From positions 11,080,763 to 11,144,762 of the forward strand of contig JAPTYO010000007.1 in assembly GCA_036873135.1 (NCBI GenBank): a stretch of DNA of 64,000 bases. The letters are read 5' to 3'. The position numbers and the translations under genes were made by a program. Each line of letters starts with the position of its first letter. The first letter of the stretch is position 1. The notes under the pieces are model-generated. The model was not told the origin of the DNA, did not search any database, and saw nothing but the letters and a program-made list of their open reading frames with translations. Of the stretch, positions 13,116 to 24,101 are shown in pieces. Origin of the DNA: Clarkia xantiana subsp. parviflora (taxonomy: Eukaryota; Streptophyta; Magnoliopsida; Myrtales; Onagraceae).

Positions 13116-13122
13116 TAGTAGA

Positions 13123-13829
13123 TATATCGGGCGATGGTGACTTTCCAGCATTTTGGGACGTCGTAGTAATATACTTTTCTACGTTTCAACTTTCTATACT
13201 GAAAAAAAAAAATAAAAAATTATATACTGTCCTTTTACCAAAAACAAAAAAGAAAGAAAAATTTCTACTGCCCACACGGTGCAGACGTTAGCGTGCAATG
13301 TTTGTGTATTTGCCGCCGGCCTTTAATTTAATTAATTAATTTAGGTTTTAAGATGCATGTGATTACCTCCTTAAATTGAGAAGATTATACACGTCAGACC
13401 TTTGTATGTCATCGACTCGTCGGTCATGAGATTATTATTCTGACAATTGTGTCCTCCAACTCGAAGCTTCTTTCGGGGACCACACAGTTCTAGCCAGCTA
13501 GTGTGCGTTATTTATTTATTATGTCCGTAGAAGACTGGAAATGTATATAATTGACTAAATTGATATGGACCCATGGATCGGATTGAGTTGAAAAGTTTAA
13601 AGCTCATCTCAATCTCAGTTTGAGTGTGAGAGAGGGTCAGAGTGATACTATATTCTTTGAAATTTTATTAAAATTTTATCAATTACTTTTTAAACATTAT
13701 AACTTACTATAAAATATCATAATTGCCAATTATTTCAACTTAAAGCTGATAGCAACAAATGCTTATTCACATTTTTGTGTTAACTTGAACTTTTTATTGG
13801 CATGCACCCTCATGAAAAAAGACATAAAT
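13123..13829. other. Intergenic DNA right of Helitron A
   Basis: No coding region seen. This is the sequence that joined 2606 before Helitron A inserted. Confidence 0.4.
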
Positions 13830-15530
13830 CGGACACTCACTTTGAACAAGATGTGAGCAAGGGATAGAAATCACCTGTTAAGGCTATGAACTTTCTTATA
13901 GAAAGTCAGCGAAAAAATATCATCAATAGCCCGTAGTTTTTCGAGATTGACCTCAATTCCTCTTAGTTGGCCATAAACTCTAGAAAATTTTCTAAGTGTA
14001 CCCTAAATGTATACTTTATAAGGTCCCGTCACACTTGGTGTAGGTGCATGCGCTCGAAGGTGGTTGTTAGCTCCGTCACATGATTATTTTCATCATTAGA
14101 TTTCACTAGCTTGTCGCCCATCCACATAGGTTGTTGGGTATAAAAAATAATACCTAAAAAGAGATTAAGTGTAAACCGAAAGTCTTCACTCACCAAGTTT
14201 GAGTTTATGAGCTGATTGGTTAAGGCGTACGTTTTATTCCCTAACATAGGCCTCTATTGTTTTCCCTCTAGCATGTCTCCAAAAAACCCGTTCACCATTC
14301 TTTGGTAGGTGTTGCATGCGTTGAGTAATTCGAATGGCATGATCTTGTAGTGGTAGATGTTGCTGTCAGCGTAAAATGTTGTGTGTGGTGCGTTGCCCAG
14401 TGCCATTTCGATTTGATTGTACCGTGAGTAGGCGTCCATAAAGCTGAGGCGTTCATGGCCATATGTGGCATCCATCAACTGATCGATCCTCACTGTCTAC
14501 GGGGAGGAGTCATGGGGGCACGCCTTGTTGATGTCGCGAAAGTCGACGCACATTCTCCACTTCTCGTTTGAATTTTGGACCAGAACTGGGATGGCCACCC
14601 GTCTGAAAACTAGATCTATTTAACAAACCCCGCAGCAACTAGCTTGTCTACCTCTTTCTGATTACATTCATTTTTCCTCACCCATCTGGTGCCTCTTATG
14701 GGCAATCAATTGTATCCTAGGGTCTATATTGATCTCATGGGTGATGATGTCACTGATGATGTACTGCATGTCACTAAGCGACCAGGCGAACAATTTCGTG
14801 AATTTGGCTAAGAGTGCGGTTAGTGCTTCGGCATATTCATCTTCAAGATTCACTCTTATTCTAGCCTTTATATCAGGCTCATCGATGTCGGTTTGCTTGA
14901 GTTCTTCTACATGAGCTGGGTGGATCTTATTCTCTCTAGGGTCAGCGTCTTTCTGCAGATCACATGTGGTTCATTCTGGTTGCACCTCCTCAAGTCATTC
15001 ACGTAGCACTTCTTTGAATCTGTTTGTCCCATATGTCTTGGGGTCTTAGGAACTTAATATTTTTGTGAACTATTGAGGCGATGATCTACATGGGTTGAAG
15101 GTTGTGCGCCCTAAAATGGCATTGTAAGATCCATGCGCATCAACCAATATACAAGAGATTTGTACCCCTAACTTTTTCAAGTCTTGTTAGGATCTCTACA
15201 AAGTGAAATACTCGACACTAATAAAAATTAAATCCAGAGCTACGATTAAGAAATATATAAAAATAAGCTACTCCCTAATCCACAAATGTCTTGGGCGTTG
15301 GGAACTTAATATTTTTGTGAACTATTGCGGCGACGATCCTACATGGGTTGATGGTTGTGCGTCCCAAGATGTCAATGTAGGATCCATGCACATCAACTAA
15401 TATACAAAAGATTTATAACTCTACTTTTTCCAGCCTTGTTGGGACCTCTACAAAGTGCAATACTCGACACTAAGGAAAATTAAATCCGGAACTACGATTA
15501 AGACAAACCTATATTGAGAAGATTGAGGCG
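13830..15530 (-). pseudogene. Decayed Ty3/gypsy pol fragment
   Basis: Read on the minus strand, from right to left, there is a protease-downstream phrase like NAILGRTTLNP (near 15110), then a pre-RT segment at 14668-14853 with FAWSLSDM and ITHEINIDPR. The reverse transcriptase core follows at 14254-14493 (HERLSFMDAYSRYNQIEM, then YHYKIMPFELLNACNTYQRM). Frame-shifted RT sequence continues to about 14030. These match the order protease-RT of gypsy pol. Multiple stops and shifts break it. RNase H and integrase are not seen, and no LTR pair was found. Confidence 0.75.
15037..15503. repeat. Tandem duplication (about 220 bp x2) within the gypsy relic
   Basis: 15037-15257 and 15284-15503 are near copies. 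Both run from CTTGGG..TTAGGAACTT-like sequence through AATATTTTTGTGAACTATTG, CTACATGGGTTGA and TACTCGACACTAA to CTACGATTAAGA. They have diverged by scattered substitutions, so the duplication is not recent. It duplicates the region encoding the NAILGR-like motif. Confidence 0.85.
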
Positions 15531-15685
15531 TCAATCAATATCCAGAAATAAACTACTCCCTAAAATCCACCACAAGATAGAGAAATGGAAGCAACTATAG
15601 GGTGATGAAACTTCAATCTCCAAAATACTAAACACCCGCCCAAGAATTTGGGGACAGCTCTAAAAACAAGAGACAACGATGCTTA

Positions 15686-15910
15686 CTGAGAAGGAAATCT
15701 TTCACCTTAGAAAGAGGAGGTGACGACCTACTTGTCACCTACTAAGAATGAAACTCTTCCTATTAAGGAAAGAATAGGTGACGACCTACTTGTCACCTGC
15801 TGAGAAGAAAACTCTTCCGATTAATGAAGAAGAGGTGACGACCTACTTGTCACCCGCTGAGAAGGAAACCCTTCCTTCTAAGGAAAAAGACGTGGCGACC
15901 TGCTTGTAAC
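15686..15910. repeat. 58-bp minisatellite, about 3.5 units
   Basis: GGTGACGACCTACTTGTCAC recurs at 15719, 15777 and 15834, with a degraded fourth copy at about 15892, giving a period of 57-58 bp. Between these lie CTGAGAAGGAAACCCTTCC-type segments. It lies just upstream (minus strand) of the gypsy coding relic, a usual place for tandem arrays in gypsy untranslated regions or LTRs. Confidence 0.85.
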
Positions 15911-16450
15911 ATGCAAATTCATTGTCCACATCTCCGCTAATAAGAAAAAGACGACTACTGACCATGTCCACCAATCTATAAGTCGGTTGAAAGACACCGA
16001 TAAATGGTAATCTTTCTACATTTATTATTAAGATTCCAATTACTTACCACAATTATATTAATTTAAGACTTAGAGTGGAAATCGTTGGGCAATCTTCACA
16101 CTTTCCCTTTAACAAGTGTCGGCTCAGCCGGGACCAGAGATAAACTGACTATAAAAATCAGACTTTAAGATCCAACAAACCTTACTCTGTCTGGTCTGGT
16201 AAAGTGATCAACCGATCATCCACAATGGACCGGTGGCGACGCTTACGAAGCCGAACAATGGGAAGTTGATCAGTTTGAAATCACTTTTTTTTTTCAATGC
16301 CTTGAAGGTAGTTATGAAACCGAACAATAGAGTGGTGTACGTTATGTTGTTAATATTCTATCTTTTTTATTGTGTTAGTTACAAAAGTAGTTTGTTGGAA
16401 CTATTATAAAATTATTATTATAGATGATTGTATGTGTTGTAGATATATAA

Positions 16451-16488
<38 letters not shown>

Positions 16489-16774
16489 AAGTTTGAAGAT
16501 GAAAAACATATTGTAAAAAAGAGCAAAAAAAAATGAGGAACATATTGAGTATAATATTCATGAACATGATAAAAAATAACATGATCACAAAAGCAGTAAT
16601 GTTCAAAGCAACATATGTTGTGTAAATTTTTAATCTACCACCTAACTTTTTTTTGTTAACTCTTTATTTGTCGATAAAAAAAAAAAAGTAAAACTTTGAA
16701 ATATAACCATTATTGATTATATACTAATTTGAAGCGAAAGTAACATTGAATAATGACAGACAAATGTAAATATA
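15911..16774. other. Intergenic/retrotransposon-flank DNA with an (AAT)n microsatellite
   Basis: No gene seen. The stretch near 16110-16140 (CAAGTGTCGGCTCAGCCGGG) may be part of the gypsy LTR or untranslated region. An (ATA/AAT)n run of about 10 units lies at 16454-16482. Confidence 0.5.
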
Positions 16775-16803
16775 CTAGTTATTAACGCGTGCGTTGCACG
16801 CGT
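16775..16803 (-). mobile_element. Helitron C 3' end (other end not located)
   Basis: CTAG at 16775-16778 is preceded by A. A perfect 8-bp hairpin ACGCGTGC/GCACGCGT (16785-16792, 16796-16803) with a 3-base loop follows. On the minus strand this is hairpin, a short AT spacer, then CTAG before T, a canonical Helitron 3' end. The body must lie to the right (AT-rich 16804 onward). I could not find a convincing 5' terminus, so the element's length is unknown. Confidence 0.75.
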
Positions 16804-17993
16804 ATCAGTCGTCTAAATTTCAAGATATATAATTTATCTTAAGCTTTCTAATATGATAATATTTAATTAATACATTGACAACTTGAGGGGCTGGGAGAAA
16901 AAAGAAAGACACAATGTAATTCACAACGAAAAAAATAGAAAGACGATACTTAGGTACGAAATTAACTATTGCTTTCCATTACGGTACTAAATTAGCTTTA
17001 CATGTATATATATTTACGGTTAGAACTAATAATGAGTTACATAGTGTATGGCGTGAATTATTAACGACAAAGTTGTATCTAACTCATCAACTTGAGGAGT
17101 GAAGAATGTAAACACTTACTTAACCACTTAGAGTCATTAATGGAACAGTTTGACCTATACAAACGTAACTATACACTTTTCATGCAATTTTATACCATAA
17201 TACCAACAAAAATTGATTTAACGCTAAAGAAAAATTCAATTCATTAAAATCAAAAGTTTATACTTGACTTTACGTCAATTATTTATTTAAATACTAATTA
17301 GGTTGTACACAATTTGATTAAACTGACAGATGGAAGAACTAAATTAATAGTTCAAGACCCTAAATGATGGACGATGAGTAATACGTTATCCGTAAAAGGT
17401 CAAAATTCAAGAACCTTTGTTGACACATATACAAAAAATCTCAACATGTACTCTAAGTGTACACAAGTTGAATACATATCATACTTTGGGGGTGACTCGA
17501 ATTTATAGGTATATTGCATTAAAAAGTTAATGATAATTAATGTAACATGTAAGTTAAGTGACTTAGCAAAAAAATTAAAGCAATTTAACTAATGAAAATT
17601 TTAGTAACACTCAAATATAGTAGGGACTAAATCATCAATTTTTTAAATCACTAATGTCTGATGTTTATTGAATTCACCTTAAATATTTATTCAACTACTA
17701 TAGGATATACCTAATATGATTGAATTTACAGACACAAGAACTAAATCAATAGTTCGAGTCAATAAGTATTGGACATTGAGTAACATGGTATATGTAAAGT
17801 CAAACTTCAGGAACTACGGTTGATTCATATTTTGATAGGTTATATGAGTTGGCAAGTGACTGATTTATGTGATACAAAAATGTCAACGGCCGGAACATCC
17901 CCAAATCTGTGATATGGTAAATGAAACAATGCATGCACCCGACATTTGCACATATTGAATGCATATCATATGTTAAGGCTGAGTCTAATTGAT
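16804..17993. other. AT-rich DNA, probably Helitron C body
   Basis: No coding region. A direct repeat of about 100 bp is visible. About 17331-17430 and 17733-17830 share the order AGAACTAAAT.AATAGTTC, GGAC..TGAGTAA and GTAAA.GTCAAA.TTCA with many substitutions. Confidence 0.45.
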
Positions 17994-18214
17994 GAATTCA
18001 GATCTCCTGCCCACTCTTCATGCCCCAGATTGTGCCTCACCATTTAGATTTTGACACGTGTCCTTAAGTTTAATTTTCCTTCTAGGTTTCACCAATCCCA
18101 GTAGGGTTTTAGAGAAAAAAAACCACAAAATTAATTACACACATAACACGTGTCAAAATCTTAACAGTGATACACGATCTGGAACAAGAAGAGTGGGGCA
18201 GGAGATATGCATCC
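17994..18214. mobile_element. Mutator-like MITE with 9-bp TSD CTAATTGAT
   Basis: A 221-bp element with long terminal inverted repeats of about 70 bp. ATCTCCTGCCC.ACTCTTC, CCAGAT.GTG and GATTTTGACACGTGT on the left are matched by their complements on the right. Perfect 9-bp direct repeats CTAATTGAT flank it at 17985-17993 and 18215-18223. Long TIRs and a 9-bp TSD are the MULE signature. There is no coding capacity. Confidence 0.88.
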
Positions 18215-18406
18215 CTAATTGATAAGTTTATTGAATTGATAATTTAATAATAACTACGGCGACCTATCAATTAAGCGAACTTAAAAAATAAAAATAAAAA
18301 AGTTTAACAAAATGATTTTTAAGTAATATAGTAAAGATAAATAGATGGGTCTCAAAGATAATAAGGACTAAATCATCAATTTTATAAAGTTATTGGAGCT
18401 AAATAT

Positions 18407-18411
<5 letters not shown>

Positions 18412-18451
<40 letters not shown>
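18412..18451. repeat. (AAT)n microsatellite
   Basis: About 13 units of ATA/AAT followed by an A-rich tract. Confidence 0.95.
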
Positions 18452-18453
<2 letters not shown>

Positions 18454-18639
18454 TAAAAAAAATGTTGAAAAGGTACCTATTGGGGTGAGGACAACCTTCA
18501 CTTTTTATATTGGTATAAAGATAAAAGAGTAACTTTTTATTTTTACCAATGTATTTTTGAACGCGTCAGACGTATGAGGAGCCGAGTAGAATTGGGCATG
18601 GGCCGACGTCTTGATTATATTAGGCTGCTGGTGGGGCTA

Positions 18640-18795
18640 CGTTGACGAGGTCAGTGCGTGCGCTGGTTGCTCACTAAGTCTGGTAAAAAAAACCAGACCG
18701 TAAGCATGAGAGTTCGAACATTATGTAGCGGATTGGAGATATGGTCGCCACTACTAGCTCATTCATTTTATTGAAAAAAAAAAAAAAAAAAAAAT
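18640..18795 (+). repeat. Possible SINE with A-tail
   Basis: A box-B-like GAGAGTTCGAACATT at about 18708, a possible box A in GGTTGCTCACTAAGTCTGG at about 18664, and a long A-tail at 18774-18794. No target duplication was identified and no second copy was seen in the window. It could also be an unrelated A-rich insertion. Confidence 0.35.
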
Positions 18796-20604
18796 CTTCT
18801 TTGAATCCGGCCAACCAAAAATATCGTCAACTTGAGAAAATAAATATCGTCAACTTGCTCTTGCATCGTTTTCCTTTTCTGATATCAGTTTGACTACTTT
18901 TTTGTTTCACACACAAACACATCTTGTCTCCTACCATTTTTTTTTTTTTGCTACTCTAGTCTCCTACCATTGGCTAGTTAAACGGTTATTATCCATAGTT
19001 GATAGTTGTGATAGTTTATGTATGTTAAGAAAGTTAGCAAATAATGATAAAGGCTTAAAAATAAGTCTATCCAGGTAAGAAGTCTTGAGCTCTGTAATTG
19101 AAGTTCAATCTATCTTCAGGGGATGATCATACATACCGGCATCTACTAGGATGGTGTGACTTTTTACGTTTATAAAAATATATAAGAAAACTCTACTTCA
19201 TCCATTCAAAATTCAACTTCTAAAGTACCTATAAATAAAACAAATTATGCATCGATCTTATAACACGATGTGAGAAATTCATCACGATATTCATTTATTT
19301 GATTCACTAAAAAAACATTTTTTTATCCTTCTTTATAGGAGATATATGACGAAGCCGATTATAATTTAACTTACAAGGTCATCTGAACTAGAACTACTAT
19401 ATGATAATAATAAACTATCTCCTCTTCCTTAATTCAATTCATTTCTTCCCTATCAAAACGTAAGATCCATAAACTGTAGATTGGAAAGGTCGAATGACAA
19501 ATCATTGAACTCACTTTTTGCAGATTGATTCACAATCGGAACAAGTGACGTTTGACATATATAAACGTATATAGTCTTTAGTGTTAAACATACTTTTGTG
19601 TCATATGTTTGACCGAATGTGTCTTTTGGTATATTATATTTTTGTCTATACTTTTAACGTTATACGTTTGCATTTCGTAGACTTTTGGTCAATCTGTTAG
19701 TTAGTGGTTAGTTTTTATCGTTAAGTGGCTCGTGCCAGTCACGTAACTTGCTTTATACTATTGATTTTGTTCAATTTAATCTCTTTAATAAATCTTAATG
19801 CTTTTTTGCTCAATTTAATCTCAAAGAAATCAAATCGAACCACCAGACTTGATGGAACTAGTATTGAACTAGTCCATGACTGGTCCAATTTGAGGAAAAT
19901 TAACCCATTTAAGACTAGGTCAAGGTGACCCAACCCTGAGCTAGGATCCGACACCGATCAAGGTCGCCTAGATCCAATTAGAAACATATAGTATAAAAAA
20001 TACTAACCTGATATTTATAAAGATAAAAGTATATTAAAATAGTAGTAATTACTTTTATTTTCAATTATATTAACTAAAATTTTGGCAAGCAAGTAAGATA
20101 ATAATATGAATATTACCGTTACCAAAAAAAATATGAAAATTACAATCTCTATCTTATTTCTAATATAATAAATATATTTATACCCCAAATTGAGATTCTT
20201 GGCCCGTCTGAATATCTCAAAGTTTCACGCAATTAGTGAGGTGTCAAGACGAATATTTATTACGAAATAATTCATATTCTTCGATTGAATTAATTTTCTT
20301 TCTAAAAAATGCATCAGTCAGTCCCTACCAGCTATATAGTTGGAAATTTTCAAAGATATATGTGACATCTGCAAGTGTATGGATCCAAACAAAGTCATTA
20401 ATTTAATTTAAAACTCACATGAATGGTTAGCACTAATGAAGCATCCTTCCCTCCTAATACAACCAAACAATAATTTAACAATCTCCCTCAAAAAAGACTA
20501 GAATTGATCAGCTACCCACTCATCAGCAGCTTCCCAGAAGCACGTGGAACTCCAAGTCAACTCTCAAGTCTCTCTTCCTAATCCGAAACCCTCTCTTTGA
20601 GGCA
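18796..20604. other. Intergenic DNA
   Basis: No gene recognised. About 19640-19880 contains sequence related to 28660-28850 (GTTCAATTTAATC.CT, GGCACGTAACTT-like phrases), so it is a decayed copy of a dispersed repeat. Confidence 0.45.
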
Positions 20605-20612
20605 TCGGCAAG

Positions 20613-20864
20613 TATTGCTGGCAATTTGAGCTCAACACCAACACGACACGAAAATTACGAATTTTGGTTTGATATTAATGACACGGCGACATGATTAACA
20701 TGATTTTTAAAATAAAATGGTTAAATATGAATTTTTTTATTCAATTTACTATAGATTTTTTGTGTCAGATTTTCAGGTTGGGCCGTGTTTGGGCTGACAC
20801 CCAGAACACGACAAGAACCTGGCACGACACGAACCCGCACGACCCGCACAAATTGCCAGCTCTA
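20613..20864. mobile_element. hAT MITE with 8-bp TSD TCGGCAAG, upstream of the MFS gene
   Basis: A 252-bp element. The left end TATTGCTGGCAATTTG and the right-end complement TAGAGCTGGCAATTTG are terminal inverted repeats. TCGGCAAG is duplicated at 20605-20612 and 20865-20872. Subterminal CGACACGA and CGGGTCGTG-like sequence is typical of this plant hAT MITE type. It ends 318 bp before the MFS start codon and so may lie in its promoter. Confidence 0.85.
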
Positions 20865-21182
20865 TCGGCAAGTAGTGACTCATTCATTAATTAGATATTT
20901 CGATCGTAAAAATATTTCAATTTTAAATCTCATAAAGCTTTTAAATTAAAAAATATTTCACAATTAACATTTCATCTATTATTATTAATAAATGTAATAA
21001 TTATTTTAATTATAAAGTAAACATATTAATAAAAACCCTCTCTCATCTTTCTCTAGCTCTGGCTCAGAGCTCCTTATTATAAATGTTGATTTACATTGGT
21101 GCAGGAAGTAAGAAGTCTCCGCTAGAGCTTCCACCCCAAAATAACAAGTCATTATTCATTCTAGTTTTGTAATTAGAAAGCC

Positions 21183-24101
21183 ATGGTGGTTGGTGCAGCT
21201 CCCGGCGGCGGTGTGTCATCGTGTGCAGACGTGAGAAGCCTGGGAGTCCACGTGCTAACAGGAAGATGGTTTACGGTGTTCGCGTCATTCCTCATCATGT
21301 CGGCCGCAGGAGCCACCTACATGTTCGGTCTCTACTCGCCCGATATCAAGAGAGAACTGGGTTATGACCAGTCAACTCTCAACCTGCTCAGTTTCTTCAA
21401 GGACGTGGGTTCCAACGTGGGTGTCCTCTCCGGACTCATCAACGAGGTCACCCCACCATGGGTGGTCCTAGCCTTGGGCTCCGTCCTCAACTTCTTCGGC
21501 TACTTCATGATATGGCTCGCCGTCACTAAGAAAATATCCCGACCCGCCGTCTGGAATATGTGCCTCTATATCTGCATCGGCGCTAATTCACAGACCTTCG
21601 CCAATACAGGTATATTAACCGACTTTCGTATATCATCACACACACCCACATATATTATATATTTATTTATTGTTTTAATAGAACATGGCCATAGCTTGGA
21701 TATGGTCAAGCTTCTAAGCTAGTTCCAAGTCCAACTTGACGTGTCATTTGATAAATCGACTCAGATCTACAAAAATGATAAATTATTACTCAATTTGCTA
21801 TCTAATTTTGATTGGAAAAATGCGGATTCATCGTTTCGACGTATATGTGTATCTGAGTTCCAAACATTAGTTTTTTATATAATTGTAAAATTTATATATT
21901 TTGAAATGTTTATATATTGTAATAATAATATAATAAGCATATAAAAGGAGGATGTTTCAAGATGATATTTTTATCTAAGGTTAGTAACATAATTCCTACC
22001 CGGTTAAATTTATTTAACCGATTTACAAATTGCTATCTAAACTTAGATTTTTTTAAAATTGGTTATCCGGATTTCCATTTTTATATCAAATTGTTACTTT
22101 TGTTTTAATTCTCGTCAAATTAGACAGAATATGAACATCTTTCTGTCACGTGATATCTTTTCATATGTATTTAAACATAAATTAAAAGTATTCCAACAAA
22201 ATACATTCAATTGGATGTTCAACCGGACATCCGTCCAATTCGAATGATGTATTTCAATTGAATATCCAATTGAATGTATTTTGTTGTAATACTTTCAATT
22301 TATTTTGAAATTCATATTTGGTACACATAAAAACACCACACGTGGCAGAGAATATAACTATTTTATGTCTAATTTAACGAGAATAAAACAAATGTAACAA
22401 TTTGTTCTGAAATTAAAAGTTTAAATAAATAATTAAATTAAAAAGAATTAAAATTCATGTAGCGATTTATAAATTAGTCAAAGTTCAGGTTTTCTAAAAC
22501 CACAATTGAATGAGGCGGGGTCACATTCAATTAAGGTTTTCTAACCTAGAGCCTTTTCTCTTATGGTTGGCTTCTAACCTAACCACAATAATATAGCATT
22601 TAGTTGATACAACGTTGAATAATAAAGTTCTACAAATAAATTAGGAAAAATATCAACATATTTTTAATTAACCAATGACTCGATCGACTATAGTACAACA
22701 ATATATAACATTTATTTATGTTGGTTTACAACTGCAGGGTCCCTGGTGACCTGCGTAAAGAACTTCCCGGAGAGCCGAGGCGCGGTGCTCGGGATACTAA
22801 AGGGCTACGTCGGACTGAGCGGCGCCATCATAACCCAACTCTACTCCGCACTGTACTACAACGACACCAAGGCCTTGATCCTGCTCATTGGTTGGCTCCC
22901 TGCCGCCATCTCCTTCGCGTTTCTCCGAACCATCCGCATAATGAAGGTGATCCGGCAGCCAAATGAGCTCAAGGTCTTCTACAACTTCCTCTACGTCTCC
23001 CTTGGCCTCGCCGGCTTCCTCATGATCATGCTCATTATCGAGAAACAACTCACCTTCACACGAAGCGAGTACGGCGCCACTACTATTGGAGTCCTCTTCT
23101 TGCTCTTTCTACCCGTCGCTATCGTCATTAACGAAGAGTACAAGCTCTGGCTCTCCAAGAGAGCCGCCATTTACGATCCCAACATTAACATCGTCGTAAC
23201 CCAGAAACCCGACGAACCGCATTATAAACCGAACCCTACCGAGCCTGAACTTGAGATCAATGAGCCGTCTTGCTGGAGCACCGCGTTTAGCCCACCGAAA
23301 CGGGGCGATGACTATACAATTCTACAAGCCTTATTCAGTGTAGACATGCTAATCCTGTTTTTCGCCACGATATGCGGGGTCGGTGGGACCCTCACCGCGA
23401 TCGACAATCTGGGTCAGATCGGGGCGTCTCTAGGGTACCCTAAGAAGAGCATAGCCACGTTCGTGTCCTTGGTTAGTATATGGAACTACCTCGGACGGGT
23501 TCTTGCCGGTTTCGGGTCGGAATATTTCCTAGCCAAGTACAAGTTCCCGCGACCGCTCATGCTAACCATCATCATCTTCATCTCCGTGGCGGGCCACTTG
23601 CTCATTGCATTTAACGTGAGCGGCGGGCTCTACGTGGCGTCCGTCATAATCGGGTTCTGCTTCGGGGCGCAGTGGCCGCTGCTTTTCGCCATTATATCGG
23701 AGATATTCGGGCTTAAGTATTACTCCACGCTATATAATTTCGGAGCAGTGGCGAGCCCCGTGGGGCTTTATATTCTCAACGTTCGGGTCACGGGGCATTT
23801 GTACGATCGCGAGGCGTTGCGCCAGCTGGTGGCGCTGGGGCTGACGAGGCAGGAGGGGAAGGAGCTGAGCTGCGCCGGAGTAGAGTGCTTTAAGATGTCT
23901 TTCATTATAATAGCGGCGGTGACTCTATTCGGTGCAATTGTGTCTATACTTTTGGTGATTAGAACCAGCAAGTTTTACAGGAGTGATATTTATAAGAAGT
24001 TTAGAGAGGCGTCTGCGGCTGCTGAAGCAGAGATGGCAGAAACGTCGGCAGTCACCGGAGGTGTCGTCGTCGCTCCACCGCCCAAGGAGGCCAAAGATTA
24101 A
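21183..24101 (+). CDS. Nodulin-like / NFD4-type major facilitator protein
   Basis: Two exons, 21183-21609 and 22738-24101, encode 596 residues. The intron is GT-AG and splits a Gly codon (ANT-G-SLVTC), and the frame continues perfectly. The protein is a polytopic membrane protein of the plant nodulin-like family. An N-terminal nodulin-like domain begins [20 protein letters not shown] and spans roughly residues 25-275. After a hydrophilic loop (about 295-345) comes a second MFS half ([31 protein letters not shown]), ending in a charged tail. About twelve hydrophobic segments are visible, matching MFS topology. Members are annotated as NFD4-like or NUCLEAR FUSION DEFECTIVE 4-like; transported substrates are mostly unknown and none can be read here. 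GC content is much higher than in the surroundings. A MITE lies upstream and a foldback element lies in the intron. CAG/GAAG at about 21105 may mark the 3' end of a 5'-UTR intron. Confidence 0.93.
22020..22480. repeat. Foldback (long inverted repeat) element in the MFS intron
   Basis: The arms pair over about 200 bp with interruptions. TTGTTACTTTTGTTTTAATT and CTCGTCAAATTAGACA on the left are answered by complements at about 22360-22400. AAAAGTATTCCAACAAAATA and CATTCAATTGGAT on the left pair with 22265-22300. The centre is at about 22235. It lies wholly within the intron. No clear target duplication was identified, so the superfamily is open. Confidence 0.7.

Larger units (their letters stand above)
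2607..13122 (-). mobile_element. Helitron A (non-autonomous, contains a LINE and a second Helitron)
   Basis: The left edge reads CTAG at 2607-2610, which on the minus strand is the Helitron 3' terminus CTAG. A GC-rich hairpin lies just inside it (2619-2634). The right edge reads TAGTAGA (13116-13122), which on the minus strand starts TCTAC, the Helitron 5' terminus. The outside bases are A (2606) and T (13123), the usual A/T target, with no duplication, as known for Helitrons. The rest of A's 5' end lies at 8895-9149, because Helitron B (9150-13115) is inserted seven bases from the terminus. Removing B gives the same terminal 24 bases that B itself has at 13092-13115. No Rep/helicase coding was seen, so A would need enzymes from elsewhere. 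About 4.2 kb of A is the LINE. Confidence 0.82.

Noticed and set aside
15686..15910. CRISPR-like array
   Set aside because: Units are contiguous 57-58 bp tandem repeats without unique spacers, in plant nuclear DNA.
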